A stretch of 64,000 nt of DNA from an uncultured Bacteroidota bacterium (GCA_913062555.1 CAJXVU010000002.1:1-64000); one strand, 5' to 3'; shown: positions 25,222 to 33,742, numbered from the stretch's first letter. Notes: generated by a model from the letters alone, not told the origin. Translations and numbers: made by a program.

Positions 25222-28011
25222 TTATAATTTATCCTTCAAATATCGTCCTGTATGGGAGTTCTTAATTGCCACTATTTCTTCAGGAGTTCCTTGTGCAATG
25301 CATTGGCCTCCATTTTCCCCGCCATCTGGACCAAGATCTATAATATAGTCGGCGCATTTGATAAGTTCTAAATTGTGTTCAATAACAATTATTGAATGTC
25401 CTTTTTCAATGAGTGCATATAATGATTTCAAGAGCTTGTTAATATCATGAAAATGTAAGCCCGTTGTAGGTTCGTCAAAAATAAATAATGCTTTGTCTTT
25501 TGTATTTCCTTTGCCCAAAAATGAGGCCAATTTAATACGTTGTGCTTCACCACCAGAGAGCGTAGAGGAGCTTTGTCCCAAGTTTACATAGCCCAATCCA
25601 ACATCTTGTAATGGTTGTAATTTATTTTTGATTTTTGCCTGGTTATGAGCATCAAAAAAGACAATGGCATCATCAATAGTCATATTTAAAATGTCATGAA
25701 TACTTTTGCTATGAAATGTCGCCTCCAGTACTTCTTTCTTAAAACGTTTGCCTTTACAAGTTTCACATTCTAGGTGCACGTCTGCCATGAACTGCATTTC
25801 TATAGTTACTTCTCCCTCACCTTTACAGGTTTCACAGCGTCCACCATCAACATTGAAAGAGAAATGCTTGGGTTGGTAACCACGAATCTGACTTACTTTT
25901 TGTTTTGCATATAAAGCTCTAATATCATCATAAGCTTTAATATAAGTTACAGGGTTTGAGCGCGATGAGCGGCCTATAGGATTCTGGTCTACAAATTCAA
26001 TATGTTTTATATTACTAAAATTTCCCTCTATTGAAGTGAATTCACCAGCTTTTTCACCAAAGCCTCCAATCTCTTTTAATAGTGCAGGGTACAGTATTTT
26101 TTTTACTAATGTACTTTTTCCACTTCCAGAAACTCCAGTAACCATAGTTAACACCCCTAAAGGAAAAATTGCATCTACATTTTTAAGATTATGTTCACGT
26201 GCGCCTTTAATGGTCACATGATATGTTGAGCTACGTCGAGTTTTAGGGACTTCTATACATAAATCGCCGTTTAAATATTTTGCTGTCAAGGAATCAGAAG
26301 CTAAAATGTCTTTGTAAGTACCTGTTGCCACTACATGGCCTCCAAGTGTTCCGGCTTCTGGTCCAATATCTATAATCTCATCGGCCGCTGCCATGATATC
26401 TTCATCGTGTTCTACCACAATAACCGTGTTACCTATATCCCGTAAAGACCCTAATACTGTAATAAGTCGTTCAGTATCTCGTGGATGCAAACCAATGCTT
26501 GGTTCATCTAAGATATACATAGATCCGACTAAACTACTCCCTAAGGAAGTTGCTAAATTGATACGTTGACTTTCACCTCCTGAAAGGGTATTTGATTTTC
26601 GATTTAGTGTTAAATAATCTAAGCCTACATTCGTCAAAAATGATAATCGTGTTTCTATTTCTTTTAATAATCGCTTCGCAATTTGTTTGTCGTGATCTTT
26701 AAGCTCAAGTTGTTTGAAAAATGAAATTAAAGTCTTCAAAGGCATTTCTACTAAATCGGTAATGGTCGCATTCCCAATTTTTATATAGTTAGCTTCTTCA
26801 CGTAATCGTTTGCCGTTACAGACAATGCATTTCGTTTTTCCTCTATATCTGGAAAGCATGACTCTATTCTGAATTTTATACGCTTTAGCCTCCAATTCTG
26901 CAAAGAAACTAGTTAAGCCTTCAAAATGTGAATTACCATCCCAAATTAGCTGTTTTTGAGCTTCACTCAGCTCAAAATATGGTTTATGGATTGGAAAATT
27001 GTATTGATGCGAAGTATTTACCAATTGGTCTCGATACCAACTCATACTTTCACCTCGCCAAGGAAAAATTGCATTTTCATAAACTGAAAGACCTGTATTT
27101 GGTATCACCAGGTTTTCGTCTATTCCAATCACATCACCATAGCCTTCACATTTTGGACAGGCACCATATGGATTATTAAAACTAAAGAGATGGATATTTG
27201 GTTCTAAAAAACTTATACCATCAAGCTCAAACTTATTACTAAAGTGACGGCTATAATTATCTACTAGACTTTCTATAAAACATTCTCCTTTTCCTTCAAA
27301 AAATGCCGCCTGTACTGCATCAGCTAATCGATTATAAAAATCTTCTACATCTCGAACAATGATACGATCTACAACAAGGAAGTACTGTTTTTTATCATCA
27401 TAAAAATCAATATCATCAATACGTTTAATAGTATCGTCGACTTTAATTCTGGAATAACCTTGTTGGTTAAGAACTTTAAGTTTATCCTTAATACCACGGC
27501 CATTTTCTAAATGAATGGGGGACAATAAAAGTAATTTATCACTTTCACTAAAGGTTTTGACATAGTTTAGCACATCTGTGACGGTGTCTTTCTTTACCTG
27601 TAATCCAGATTTAGGAGAGTAGGTTTTTCCTATTCGAGCAAAAAGCAACTTTATATAGTCATAAATCTCGGTAGTAGTTCCAACAGTAGAGCGTGGGTTT
27701 GTAGAATTCACCTTTTGCTCAATGGCAATTGCAGGAGCAATACCTTTAATATAATCTACCTTAGGTTTATTAAGTCTTCCTAAAAATTGTCGAGCATAAC
27801 TAGAGAGACTTTCGACATAACGACGTTGCCCTTCAGCATATAAAGTGTCAAATGCGAGACTAGACTTTCCAGAACCTGATAGGCCTGTAATAACAACAAG
27901 TTTGTTCCTAGGTATCACAACATCAATATTTTTTAAGTTATGCAATTGTGCACCTTTTATAATGATATTTGTTTTTGGATCTATGTTGGAAATATTTGTG
28001 TTTATGGACAT
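25222..28011 (-). CDS. uvrA: Excinuclease ABC subunit A
   Basis: DNA-damage recognition ATPase of nucleotide excision repair, loading UvrB at lesions. Two ABC modules are complete: Walker A GLSGSGKSS (residues about 43-51) and GVSGSGKST (about 630), signatures NTLSGGESQRINLA and STLSGGEAQRIKLA, and Walker B blocks ILDEPSIGLH and IFDEPTTGLH. The UvrB-binding region (RRYVESLSSYARQFLG) is present. Zinc modules CPKCEGYG, CIVCNGKR and the pair CETCKGEG/CETCKGKR are intact. At 929 residues it is a canonical UvrA rather than the short UvrA2 type. A -7 promoter box lies just upstream. Confidence 0.96.
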   Translation of the reverse strand: MSINTNISNIDPKTNIIIKGAQLHNLKNIDVVIPRNKLVVITGLSGSGKSSLAFDTLYAEGQRRYVESLSSYARQFLGRLNKPKVDYIKGIAPAIAIEQKVNSTNPRSTVGTTTEIYDYIKLLFARIGKTYSPKSGLQVKKDTVTDVLNYVKTFSESDKLLLLSPIHLENGRGIKDKLKVLNQQGYSRIKVDDTIKRIDDIDFYDDKKQYFLVVDRIIVRDVEDFYNRLADAVQAAFFEGKGECFIESLVDNYSRHFSNKFELDGISFLEPNIHLFSFNNPYGACPKCEGYGDVIGIDENLVIPNTGLSVYENAIFPWRGESMSWYRDQLVNTSHQYNFPIHKPYFELSEAQKQLIWDGNSHFEGLTSFFAELEAKAYKIQNRVMLSRYRGKTKCIVCNGKRLREEANYIKIGNATITDLVEMPLKTLISFFKQLELKDHDKQIAKRLLKEIETRLSFLTNVGLDYLTLNRKSNTLSGGESQRINLATSLGSSLVGSMYILDEPSIGLHPRDTERLITVLGSLRDIGNTVIVVEHDEDIMAAADEIIDIGPEAGTLGGHVVATGTYKDILASDSLTAKYLNGDLCIEVPKTRRSSTYHVTIKGAREHNLKNVDAIFPLGVLTMVTGVSGSGKSTLVKKILYPALLKEIGGFGEKAGEFTSIEGNFSNIKHIEFVDQNPIGRSSRSNPVTYIKAYDDIRALYAKQKVSQIRGYQPKHFSFNVDGGRCETCKGEGEVTIEMQFMADVHLECETCKGKRFKKEVLEATFHSKSIHDILNMTIDDAIVFFDAHNQAKIKNKLQPLQDVGLGYVNLGQSSSTLSGGEAQRIKLASFLGKGNTKDKALFIFDEPTTGLHFHDINKLLKSLYALIEKGHSIIVIEHNLELIKCADYIIDLGPDGGENGGQCIAQGTPEEIVAIKNSHTGRYLKDKL

Positions 28012-28029
28012 CTATAAGAAATAATTGCG

Positions 28030-28037
28030 CAAAGATA
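28030..28037 (-). promoter_or_regulatory. TAnnTTTG -7 box for uvrA
   Basis: Minus strand TATCTTTG (28037-28030), exact consensus, 18 nt before the ATG. No LexA-type palindrome was noticed. Confidence 0.5.
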
Positions 28038-28103
28038 CTACTTCTATTTTAGCTTTAAAAATAGATATTACATCGATTATTTGTTAAAAAAGTTAAATTT
28101 TTT

Positions 28104-28135
28104 TTGCTTTTTAGGGTTGATTATTGTTATATTTG
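28104..28135 (+). promoter_or_regulatory. Housekeeping promoter of the second ECF sigma gene
   Basis: TTG (28104-28106), 21-nt spacer, TATATTTG (28128-28135). Both elements and spacing fit the consensus; the leader to the ATG at 28245 is about 100 nt. Confidence 0.6.
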
Positions 28136-28244
28136 ATTTCTATTAATCAGCATACTAAACTTTTAGCTTATACTATAACATTACTTTTTAATTTTTGAAC
28201 CCCAAGCAGAGAAGGCTTCTTCTGTGCAACAAAAAGTAATGATT

Positions 28245-28829
28245 ATGGAAAAAGAACTTATCACAGATGCTGTATTAGTCAGCAACTACATTAAAGGAGA
28301 CGAGAACGCTTTAGCGGTCTTGATTAAAAAGCACAAACAGAAAATTTACAGTTTTATTTATTCAAAAGTTTTTGACAGAGATGTTACTGAAGACGTCTTT
28401 CAGGATACCTTCATTAAAGTTATTCGTACACTAAAACTTGGAAAATATAATGAAGAGGGTAAATTTTTACCATGGGTTATGCGTATTGCTCATAATCTAG
28501 TTATTGATCATTTTAGAAAAAATAATCGCATGCCAAAATTTGATAATGGTCATGAGTTTAATATTTTCTCTGTGATTAGTGATTCGTCTTTAAATGCAGA
28601 GAAAGTTCTTATTAAAAATCAAGTTGTAGACGATGTAAAACGACTAATTGAAGAACTTCCAGAAGATCAAAAACAAGTACTTATAATGCGCATGTATAAC
28701 GACATGAGTTTTAAGGAAATATCTGAAAACACCGGTGTTAGTATCAACACGGCTTTAGGTAGAATGCGCTATGCATTGATAAATTTAAGAAAGGTAATTG
28801 ATAAGCATAACATTGTTTTAACAAATTAA
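28245..28829 (+). CDS. ECF RNA polymerase sigma factor
   Basis: A 194-residue group 4 sigma factor with region 2 at about residues 15-85 (FIYSKVFDRDVTEDVFQDTF, FLPWVMRIAHNLVIDHFRKN) and region 4 at about 130-185 (LPEDQKQVLIMRMYNDMSFK, SINTALGRMRYALINLRK). I chose the ATG at 28245 (MEKELITDAVLV); an upstream CTG/ATG-rich stretch adds nothing conserved. No anti-sigma factor follows. Instead a 47-residue ORF lies 58 nt downstream, an arrangement I have seen in other Flavobacteriaceae. Housekeeping expression from a canonical promoter suggests a constitutive rather than anti-sigma-controlled factor. Confidence 0.92.
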   Translation: MEKELITDAVLVSNYIKGDENALAVLIKKHKQKIYSFIYSKVFDRDVTEDVFQDTFIKVIRTLKLGKYNEEGKFLPWVMRIAHNLVIDHFRKNNRMPKFDNGHEFNIFSVISDSSLNAEKVLIKNQVVDDVKRLIEELPEDQKQVLIMRMYNDMSFKEISENTGVSINTALGRMRYALINLRKVIDKHNIVLTN

Positions 28830-28887
28830 TACAATATAAAAAGCTTTGTTGCGTTAAAGTTCTATAATTAACAACTAAATAGAACAG

Positions 28888-29031
28888 ATGGCAAAACTTT
28901 ACATTGAGAATTCAAAACATTTTGAAACGTTGCAACCGACCGAAGAAACGGTTAATTTTCTTCTGAATTATTCTCGAGCTTTAAGTGTTATTGAGTATAA
29001 TAAATTAAAGTTTGAAGCGCTTCTAAACTAA
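28888..29031 (+). CDS. Conserved 47-residue protein downstream of the ECF sigma gene
   Basis: ATG at 28888, stop TAA at 29029-29031. The protein starts MAKLYIENSKHFETLQPTEE and continues through NFLLNYSRALSV to the C-terminal KFEALLN. It has no membrane helix or signal; it looks like one or two helices. I recall near-identical short proteins after this sigma factor in related genomes, which argues that it is real. A strong terminator follows 14 nt after the stop, so it probably shares the sigma transcript. Role unknown; an anti- or co-sigma peptide is speculative. Confidence 0.75.
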   Translation: MAKLYIENSKHFETLQPTEETVNFLLNYSRALSVIEYNKLKFEALLN

Positions 29032-29044
29032 ACTTTGGCGAAAG

Positions 29045-29071
29045 GAAGTCCTAATTAATCATTAGGACTTC
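29045..29071. terminator. Bidirectional terminator
   Basis: Perfect 11-bp stem GAAGTCCTAAT (29045-29055) with 29061-29071 and a 5-nt loop, followed by TTT. It ends the sigma/small-ORF unit and overlaps the 3' end of the convergent nth gene. Confidence 0.8.
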
Positions 29072-29724
29072 TTTAATTTAGCACTATACTGGTCTAAAAC
29101 AGTTTTTCTGCCTATTGTTTTTGTAATAATATCTTTATTAATATCCCATCCTCTTGCAGGTGAATATTGACGCCCATACCATATAATTTGTAAATGCAAC
29201 TCATTCCATAATTCTTTTGGAAATAGACGTTTTGCATCTTTTTCGGTTTGCACCACATTTTTACCATTACTTAAGTTCCAACGATACATTAAACGGTGTA
29301 TATGTGTATCTACAGGAAACGCAGGAACACCAAATGCCTGAGACATAACGACACTGGCGGTTTTATGGCCCACGGCTGGTAAGGCTTCTAGGTCTTCAAA
29401 ACTTTGAGGTACTTCTCCATTGTGTTTATCTATTAAAATGTGTGATAAACCATGGATGCCTTTGCTTTTCATTGGAGATAATCCTACGGGCTTAATAATG
29501 GCTCTAATATCTTCTATTGTCAATTTTACCATATCGTATGGATTATTGGCTTCAGCAAAAAGTAAAGGGGTAATTTTATTCACTCTAACATCAGTACTTT
29601 GTGCAGACATTAATACTGCTATGAGCAACGTATAAGGATCCTTGTGGTCCAATGGTATTGGTATTTCGGGGTAGAGTTGATAAAGTGTGTTTATCACAAA
29701 ATTTACCTTTTCTTGTTTTGTCAT
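29062..29724 (-). CDS. nth: Endonuclease III without iron-sulfur cysteines
   Basis: DNA glycosylase/AP lyase of base-excision repair, removing oxidised pyrimidines. The helix-hairpin-helix LPAVGHKTASVV carries the catalytic Lys (near residue 119), and the Asp is in VDTHIHRL (near 137). The N-terminal LMSAQSTDVRVN replaces the usual SAQCTD. The C-terminus, where family members have a Cys-X6-Cys-X2-Cys-X5-Cys 4Fe-4S loop, reads YGRQYSPARGWDINK and has no cysteine; in fact the whole 220-residue protein has none. This is not a truncation, since sequence continues about 30 residues past that point. The gene is divergent from bcp with overlapping control sites. Confidence 0.92.
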   Translation of the reverse strand: MTKQEKVNFVINTLYQLYPEIPIPLDHKDPYTLLIAVLMSAQSTDVRVNKITPLLFAEANNPYDMVKLTIEDIRAIIKPVGLSPMKSKGIHGLSHILIDKHNGEVPQSFEDLEALPAVGHKTASVVMSQAFGVPAFPVDTHIHRLMYRWNLSNGKNVVQTEKDAKRLFPKELWNELHLQIIWYGRQYSPARGWDINKDIITKTIGRKTVLDQYSAKLKKS

Positions 29725-29729
29725 TATCT

Positions 29730-29737
29730 TATATTTG
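29730..29737 (+). promoter_or_regulatory. TAnnTTTG -7 box for bcp
   Basis: TATATTTG, exact consensus, 24 nt before the ATG at 29762. It rules out a longer start at 29687. Confidence 0.55.
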
Positions 29738-29747
29738 TATAAGAATT

Positions 29748-29755
29748 CAAAGATA
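29748..29755 (-). promoter_or_regulatory. TAnnTTTG -7 box for nth
   Basis: Minus strand TATCTTTG (29755-29748), 23 nt before the ATG at 29724; divergent from and interleaved with the bcp promoter. Confidence 0.5.
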
Positions 29756-29761
29756 ACAAAT

Positions 29762-30214
29762 ATGACTACACTAAAAATTGGTGATAATGCGCCAAATTTT
29801 CAATCTAAAGACCAGAATGGCACCCCAATTTCGCTAAGTGATTACAAAGGAAAAAAGCTTGTTTTGTTTTTCTATCCAAAAGCAAGTACCCCAGGATGTA
29901 CTATGGAAGCTTGTAATTTGAGGGATAATCATGAGCGTTTTCAAGATATGGGTTATGAAATCTTAGGCGTAAGTGCTGATAGTGAAAAAAGACAATCTAA
30001 TTTTAGAAATAAGTACAATTTTCCTTATCCGCTTTTAGCCGATGAAGATAAATCGGTAATAAATGCTTTTGAAGTCTGGGGTGCGAAGAAATTTATGGGC
30101 CGTACTTATGATGGTATCCATCGTATCACTTTTGTAATTGATGAAAATGGGATTATTGAAGACGTGATCACCAAAGTAAAAACAAAGGCACATACCGATC
30201 AAATATTGAAATAA
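29762..30214 (+). CDS. bcp: Thioredoxin-dependent thiol peroxidase (Bcp/PrxQ type)
   Basis: Reduces hydrogen peroxide and alkyl hydroperoxides using thioredoxin. The active-site block YPKASTPGCTMEACNLRD holds the peroxidatic Cys and, five residues later, the resolving Cys, the atypical 2-Cys PrxQ arrangement. The 150-residue length is typical. I start it at 29762 (MTTLKIGDNAPNF), in agreement with the promoter box. The gene faces away from nth, so two oxidative-damage functions share one intergenic control region of about 37 nt. A hairpin follows the stop. Confidence 0.94.
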   Translation: MTTLKIGDNAPNFQSKDQNGTPISLSDYKGKKLVLFFYPKASTPGCTMEACNLRDNHERFQDMGYEILGVSADSEKRQSNFRNKYNFPYPLLADEDKSVINAFEVWGAKKFMGRTYDGIHRITFVIDENGIIEDVITKVKTKAHTDQILK

Positions 30215-30242
30215 AAAAAAGCAACTGTGAAGTCGCTTTTTT
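30213..30242. terminator. Bidirectional terminator
   Basis: A-rich arm plus GC-A-ACT pairs with AGT-C-GC and TTTTTT (one mismatch) around GTGA; it lies between convergent genes. Confidence 0.65.
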
Positions 30243-30255
30243 ATTTATTTTATTA

Positions 30256-31719
30256 CTACTTGGAACTCTTTTTTAATACAATTGGTTTTCTTGTATATCC
30301 AAATAGGCGATAATCCTTGATTAAATCGGCAATACCATCAGGAAGCATATCTTGCCATTCTCGTTTTCCATCGGCAATCATTTGTAATACCTCACGCGAG
30401 AAGATATTTAAAACTTCTGGATCATATTCGGTAATATCGGTAACCTTCCCATTGTATTTAAAGAATTTGTATAATTCTTTCATACGCGGGTGCACTTTTA
30501 AATTCTCGCTGGTAGTAAGCTCTCCTGTGTCTTTATTTTCCATAGGGTAGAGGTATACTTTTAAATCTTTAAAGAATAACTTACCAAAAGCTTCAAGAAT
30601 ACCACCACTTAAATGACGGTAATATTTTTCATCAAAAATATCTACAAGGTTATTAACTCCCATAGCGAGACCCAATCTGTTTTTTGTATACTGAGAGAAA
30701 TACTCAACGAGTTTATAATACTCCTGGAAATTCGAAATTAAAACTGTTTGACCTAATGAGCATAGTAAATCTGCTCTATCCATAAAGTCTTGTTCATCAA
30801 TTTCACCTTCGGCACGTAAATTGGAAAGTGTAATTTCAAAAAGCACCTTGGTTTTATCTGGATTGACTCTATTCTCCTTGATAAACATGTCATATGATTT
30901 TTGATACATGTCCATATTTACTTTGGTAACAGGTCTAAAACTACCACGAAGCGTTAATATATTTTTTTTGTATAAAACTCTTGCTGGTAATACATTATTT
31001 CCATCGGGAGCAAACATTATAGCATCTGTCATGCCATTTTTTACTAGTTGTAAGCTCATTAAACGGTTGTCAACATTTTCAAAAACAGGTCCCGAAAAGT
31101 TAATGGTATCAATTTCTAATTGATCTTTCTCTAAATGATCGTATAAATATTTTAATAGTTTTTTAGGTTCGTTGTATTTATAAAATGCACCATAAATTAA
31201 ATTGGTTCCTAATACCCCTAGCGTTTGATGTTGTAAACGTGCATCATTTTCTTTGAAACGGAAATGCAATGTAATTTCATTATAATCCTGTTCTGGGTCA
31301 ATTTGGAATTTAATTCCTACCCAACCATGGCCTTTAAATTTCTTAGCAAAATCAATAGTAGCTACAGTGTTGGCATACGTAAAAAACAACTTATTTGGGT
31401 GTTTGTCACGAGTAATACGTGACTCAATAAGTGTCATCTCGTGAGAGAGCATTTTTCTCAAACGATCCTCAGTAACATAGCGTTTATCATCTTCAATACC
31501 ATAGATGGCATCACTAAAATCTTTGTCATATGCAGACATTGCTTTAGCAATAGTTCCTGAACCACCTCCAGCTCTAAAAAAATGCCGAACAGTTTCTTGA
31601 CCTGCTCCAATTTCAGCAAAGGTTCCGTAAATATTTTCGTTTAAGTTAACGCGAAGCGCCTTACTTTTTAACGAAGGAATGTCATTAAATGCTTTGTCTC
31701 CCTTTATGGTTATTTCCAT
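30256..31719 (-). CDS. Conserved cytoplasmic protein of unknown function, 487 residues
   Basis: The protein starts MEITIKGDKAFNDIPSLKSK and contains a striking glycine-rich block, EIGAGQETVRHFFRAGGGSG, near residue 38, then DKDFSDAIYG and YVTEDRLRKML. No signal peptide or membrane helix is seen. Highly similar proteins occur in many bacteria but carry unreliable names, and I recall a nicotinate-nucleotide adenylyltransferase label on some; the diagnostic HxGH motif of that enzyme is absent here, so I do not accept it. The gene is monocistronic: a terminator after the stop, a -7 box just upstream, and a divergent hydrolase gene. Confidence 0.8.
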   Translation of the reverse strand: MEITIKGDKAFNDIPSLKSKALRVNLNENIYGTFAEIGAGQETVRHFFRAGGGSGTIAKAMSAYDKDFSDAIYGIEDDKRYVTEDRLRKMLSHEMTLIESRITRDKHPNKLFFTYANTVATIDFAKKFKGHGWVGIKFQIDPEQDYNEITLHFRFKENDARLQHQTLGVLGTNLIYGAFYKYNEPKKLLKYLYDHLEKDQLEIDTINFSGPVFENVDNRLMSLQLVKNGMTDAIMFAPDGNNVLPARVLYKKNILTLRGSFRPVTKVNMDMYQKSYDMFIKENRVNPDKTKVLFEITLSNLRAEGEIDEQDFMDRADLLCSLGQTVLISNFQEYYKLVEYFSQYTKNRLGLAMGVNNLVDIFDEKYYRHLSGGILEAFGKLFFKDLKVYLYPMENKDTGELTTSENLKVHPRMKELYKFFKYNGKVTDITEYDPEVLNIFSREVLQMIADGKREWQDMLPDGIADLIKDYRLFGYTRKPIVLKKSSK

Positions 31720-31747
31720 TTCAAAAATTTAGATTATATATCCTCAA

Positions 31748-31755
31748 CAAAGGTA
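31748..31755 (-). promoter_or_regulatory. TAnnTTTG -7 box for the 487-residue protein
   Basis: Minus strand TACCTTTG (31755-31748), exact consensus, 28 nt before the ATG at 31719. Confidence 0.5.
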
Positions 31756-31788
31756 TTAAAATAGAGACGCAAAGAAAAAAAATAAGCT

Positions 31789-31796
31789 TATTTTTG
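31789..31796 (+). promoter_or_regulatory. TAnnTTTG -7 box for the MBL-fold hydrolase
   Basis: TATTTTTG, exact consensus, 17 nt before the TTG start at 31814, implying a leader of only about 10-13 nt. Confidence 0.55.
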
Positions 31797-31813
31797 TCTT
31801 AAAATTTACACAT

Positions 31814-32575
31814 TTGAAGCTTACATTTTTAGGAACAGGAACATCTCAAGGGATTCCCATTATTGGGAGTAAACACCCTGTATGTTTGAGTACTGATACA
31901 AAAGATAAACGTTTACGAGTTTCTGTTTTAATAGAATGGGATGATAAAACATATGTAATCGATTGTGGTCCGGATTTTAGATATCAAATGTTACGTGCCA
32001 ACTGTAGTAAAATTGATGGTATTTTATTTACTCATGAACATGCCGATCATACTGCGGGGTTGGATGATATTAGGCCTTTTTTCTTTCAACAAGGAGATAT
32101 TCCTATTTATGCCCATAATCGTGTCATGAAGGCATTAGAAACACGATTTGATTATATTTTTAAAACTGAAAATAAATATCCCGGTGCACCAAATGTGATA
32201 AAGCATATTATTGAAAATAATCCATTTAAATTAGCGAATATTGATGTAATCCCTATAAATGGCTATCACGATAAGTTACAGGTATTTGGGTTTCGGTTTA
32301 ATGATATCGCCTATTTAACCGATATGAAAACCCTTGATGATGATGAAATTGCTAAATTAGGAGGGCTTAAAATATTAGTTATAAATGCATTACGAATCCA
32401 ACCACACCCATCACATTTTAACTTAGAAGAAGCCTTAGATTTTATAGAAACAGTTAAACCCGAACGCGCATATTTGACCCATATTAGCCATATGTTAGGC
32501 TTTCATGAAGACGTTCAGCAATCATTACCAGATAATGTTTTTCTGGCCTATGACAACTTACAATTAACAGTATAG
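31814..32575 (+). CDS. MBL-fold metallo-hydrolase (PhnP-like phosphodiesterase)
   Basis: Metal-dependent phosphodiesterase of the PhnP group. The metal site FTHEHADHTAGLDD (HxHxDH) lies near residue 75, and TLLAYDTDMKT-like second ligands appear here as AYLTDMKT; the final His is in THISHMLGFH. The start is a TTG giving MKLTFLGTGTSQGIP, the highly conserved N-terminus of the family; no in-frame ATG precedes it, and the promoter box sits 17 nt upstream. The substrate is unknown; PhnP cleaves cyclic ribose phosphate, but no phn genes are present. The next gene starts 4 nt after its stop. Confidence 0.9.
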   Translation: MKLTFLGTGTSQGIPIIGSKHPVCLSTDTKDKRLRVSVLIEWDDKTYVIDCGPDFRYQMLRANCSKIDGILFTHEHADHTAGLDDIRPFFFQQGDIPIYAHNRVMKALETRFDYIFKTENKYPGAPNVIKHIIENNPFKLANIDVIPINGYHDKLQVFGFRFNDIAYLTDMKTLDDDEIAKLGGLKILVINALRIQPHPSHFNLEEALDFIETVKPERAYLTHISHMLGFHEDVQQSLPDNVFLAYDNLQLTV

Positions 32576-32579
32576 AAAG

Positions 32580-33086
32580 ATGAAAAGTAAAATATTTATG
32601 TATTTGTTTGTATTCACCATATTACTGGTGATTTTTCAATATGTAAACTCCAAAAACATATTGGATAAATATGAGAACGATATAACAAAGTTTAAAGCTA
32701 AGATTGAAAAGCTTGAAGATGCTACGGTAATCATGCAAGATGAAAACCTTGAATTGATGCATTTTAATCTGGAACACAATGAAGATGCTATTAGTTTTTT
32801 TGAAAGTAAAGGCCTTGATGTCTCCGAGTTGATTCCATTTATTAAAGATGAATTGTATACCTTAAATGAAGCAAAAGGAGAACATCCGCTTGTACCTTAT
32901 GCATCAATGACCGATGGGAAGATGATGATAAATACCATTAAACTCTTAAATCATAAATGGATCTTAGCCGATTTTTCGGATGGGAAACATTGGGGAGAAT
33001 TATTTTTAACTTATAGGATTACTGATAATCAAGAATTGAAATTTAACTTGGTAGAATATTTCATGTATCCTATACAATCAAATTAA
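32580..33086 (+). CDS. Single-helix membrane protein with coiled coil, unknown function
   Basis: A 168-residue protein. One N-terminal transmembrane anchor (FMYLFVFTILLVIFQYV, residues about 6-22) is followed by a coiled-coil segment (LDKYENDITKFKAKIEKLED, about 27-55) and a compact C-terminal domain with VPYASMTDGKMMINTIKLLN and the aromatic WILADFSDGKHWGELFLTY. No family is recognised. It starts 4 nt after the PhnP-like gene and is probably co-transcribed with it. Its stop overlaps the stop of the convergent esterase gene. Confidence 0.75.
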   Translation: MKSKIFMYLFVFTILLVIFQYVNSKNILDKYENDITKFKAKIEKLEDATVIMQDENLELMHFNLEHNEDAISFFESKGLDVSELIPFIKDELYTLNEAKGEHPLVPYASMTDGKMMINTIKLLNHKWILADFSDGKHWGELFLTYRITDNQELKFNLVEYFMYPIQSN

Positions 33087-33742
33087 ATGCGGTTTTCCAA
33101 CCATTCCTTGAGTTCATGAAAATTTTGAGGTGCAACACCATGACCTACTGGAAATTCATTGTATTGGTGTTTAATATTTAAAGATTCCAGAATTTGAGGA
33201 GTTTTTCTAGCCCATTCCACAGGAATTACCTGATCTACACTTCCATGTGAGCAGTAAAAATCTAAATTGGAATACGTTTTGCTGTCCAAATTATTTTTAA
33301 TTATTTCTGAACTTATATAGCCGCTCAACGCAATTACGTTTTTAATTTTTTGTGGATAGCTAAGTGCAACGGCGTAACTCAAAATAGTCCCTTGACTAAA
33401 ACCTAATAAGGAGACATTTGTAGGGTCTACCTCATATTCATTACAAACCTCATCAATAAAATTAGCAATTAAATCTCTTGACTGAATGGCTTGTTCATTA
33501 TCATTCCATTTGCCTTTATCAGCATCGAAATTAATAGCATACCAAGCGTTGCCATAAGGTTGAAGGCTATAGGGAGCCTTTGCTGAAACGATGCATAATT
33601 CTTCAGGTAATTCAGAAGCAAAAGAAAATAAATCGTTCTCATCGCTGCCATAACCATGGAGCATGATAAGTAATGGTGCTTTGGTATTGCTGAGCGTTGA
33701 CGCTCTAACAATGTAATCTAGAGATAATTGTTTTGTCATCAT
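33083..33742 (-). CDS. Alpha/beta hydrolase, phospholipase/carboxylesterase type
   Basis: A 219-residue serine esterase. LHGYGSDENDLFSFA forms the oxyanion region, GFSQGTILS the nucleophile elbow (Ser near residue 116), CSHGSVDQVIPVEWA holds the Asp, and PVGHGV the His. This matches the carboxylesterase/YpfH family, acting on short acyl esters. The start may be either of two adjacent ATGs (33742 or 33739). It is the last gene of a minus-strand operon after DUF4870-like, dihydroorotase-like and BatA genes; spacing to its upstream neighbour is 3 nt. Its TAA stop overlaps the convergent gene's TAA in a shared TTAA. Confidence 0.87.
   Translation of the reverse strand: MMTKQLSLDYIVRASTLSNTKAPLLIMLHGYGSDENDLFSFASELPEELCIVSAKAPYSLQPYGNAWYAINFDADKGKWNDNEQAIQSRDLIANFIDEVCNEYEVDPTNVSLLGFSQGTILSYAVALSYPQKIKNVIALSGYISSEIIKNNLDSKTYSNLDFYCSHGSVDQVIPVEWARKTPQILESLNIKHQYNEFPVGHGVAPQNFHELKEWLENRI

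Noticed and set aside
25222-28011. UvrA2-type resistance ATPase
   Set aside because: Length and an intact UvrB-binding region and zinc modules fit canonical UvrA.
29062-29724. Frameshift or truncation as the cause of the missing Fe-S loop in nth
   Set aside because: The conserved sequence continues in frame for about 30 residues past the loop position and a terminator follows right after the stop.
30256-31719. Nicotinate-nucleotide adenylyltransferase annotation
   Set aside because: No HxGH motif and no Rossmann nucleotidyltransferase N-terminus are visible.
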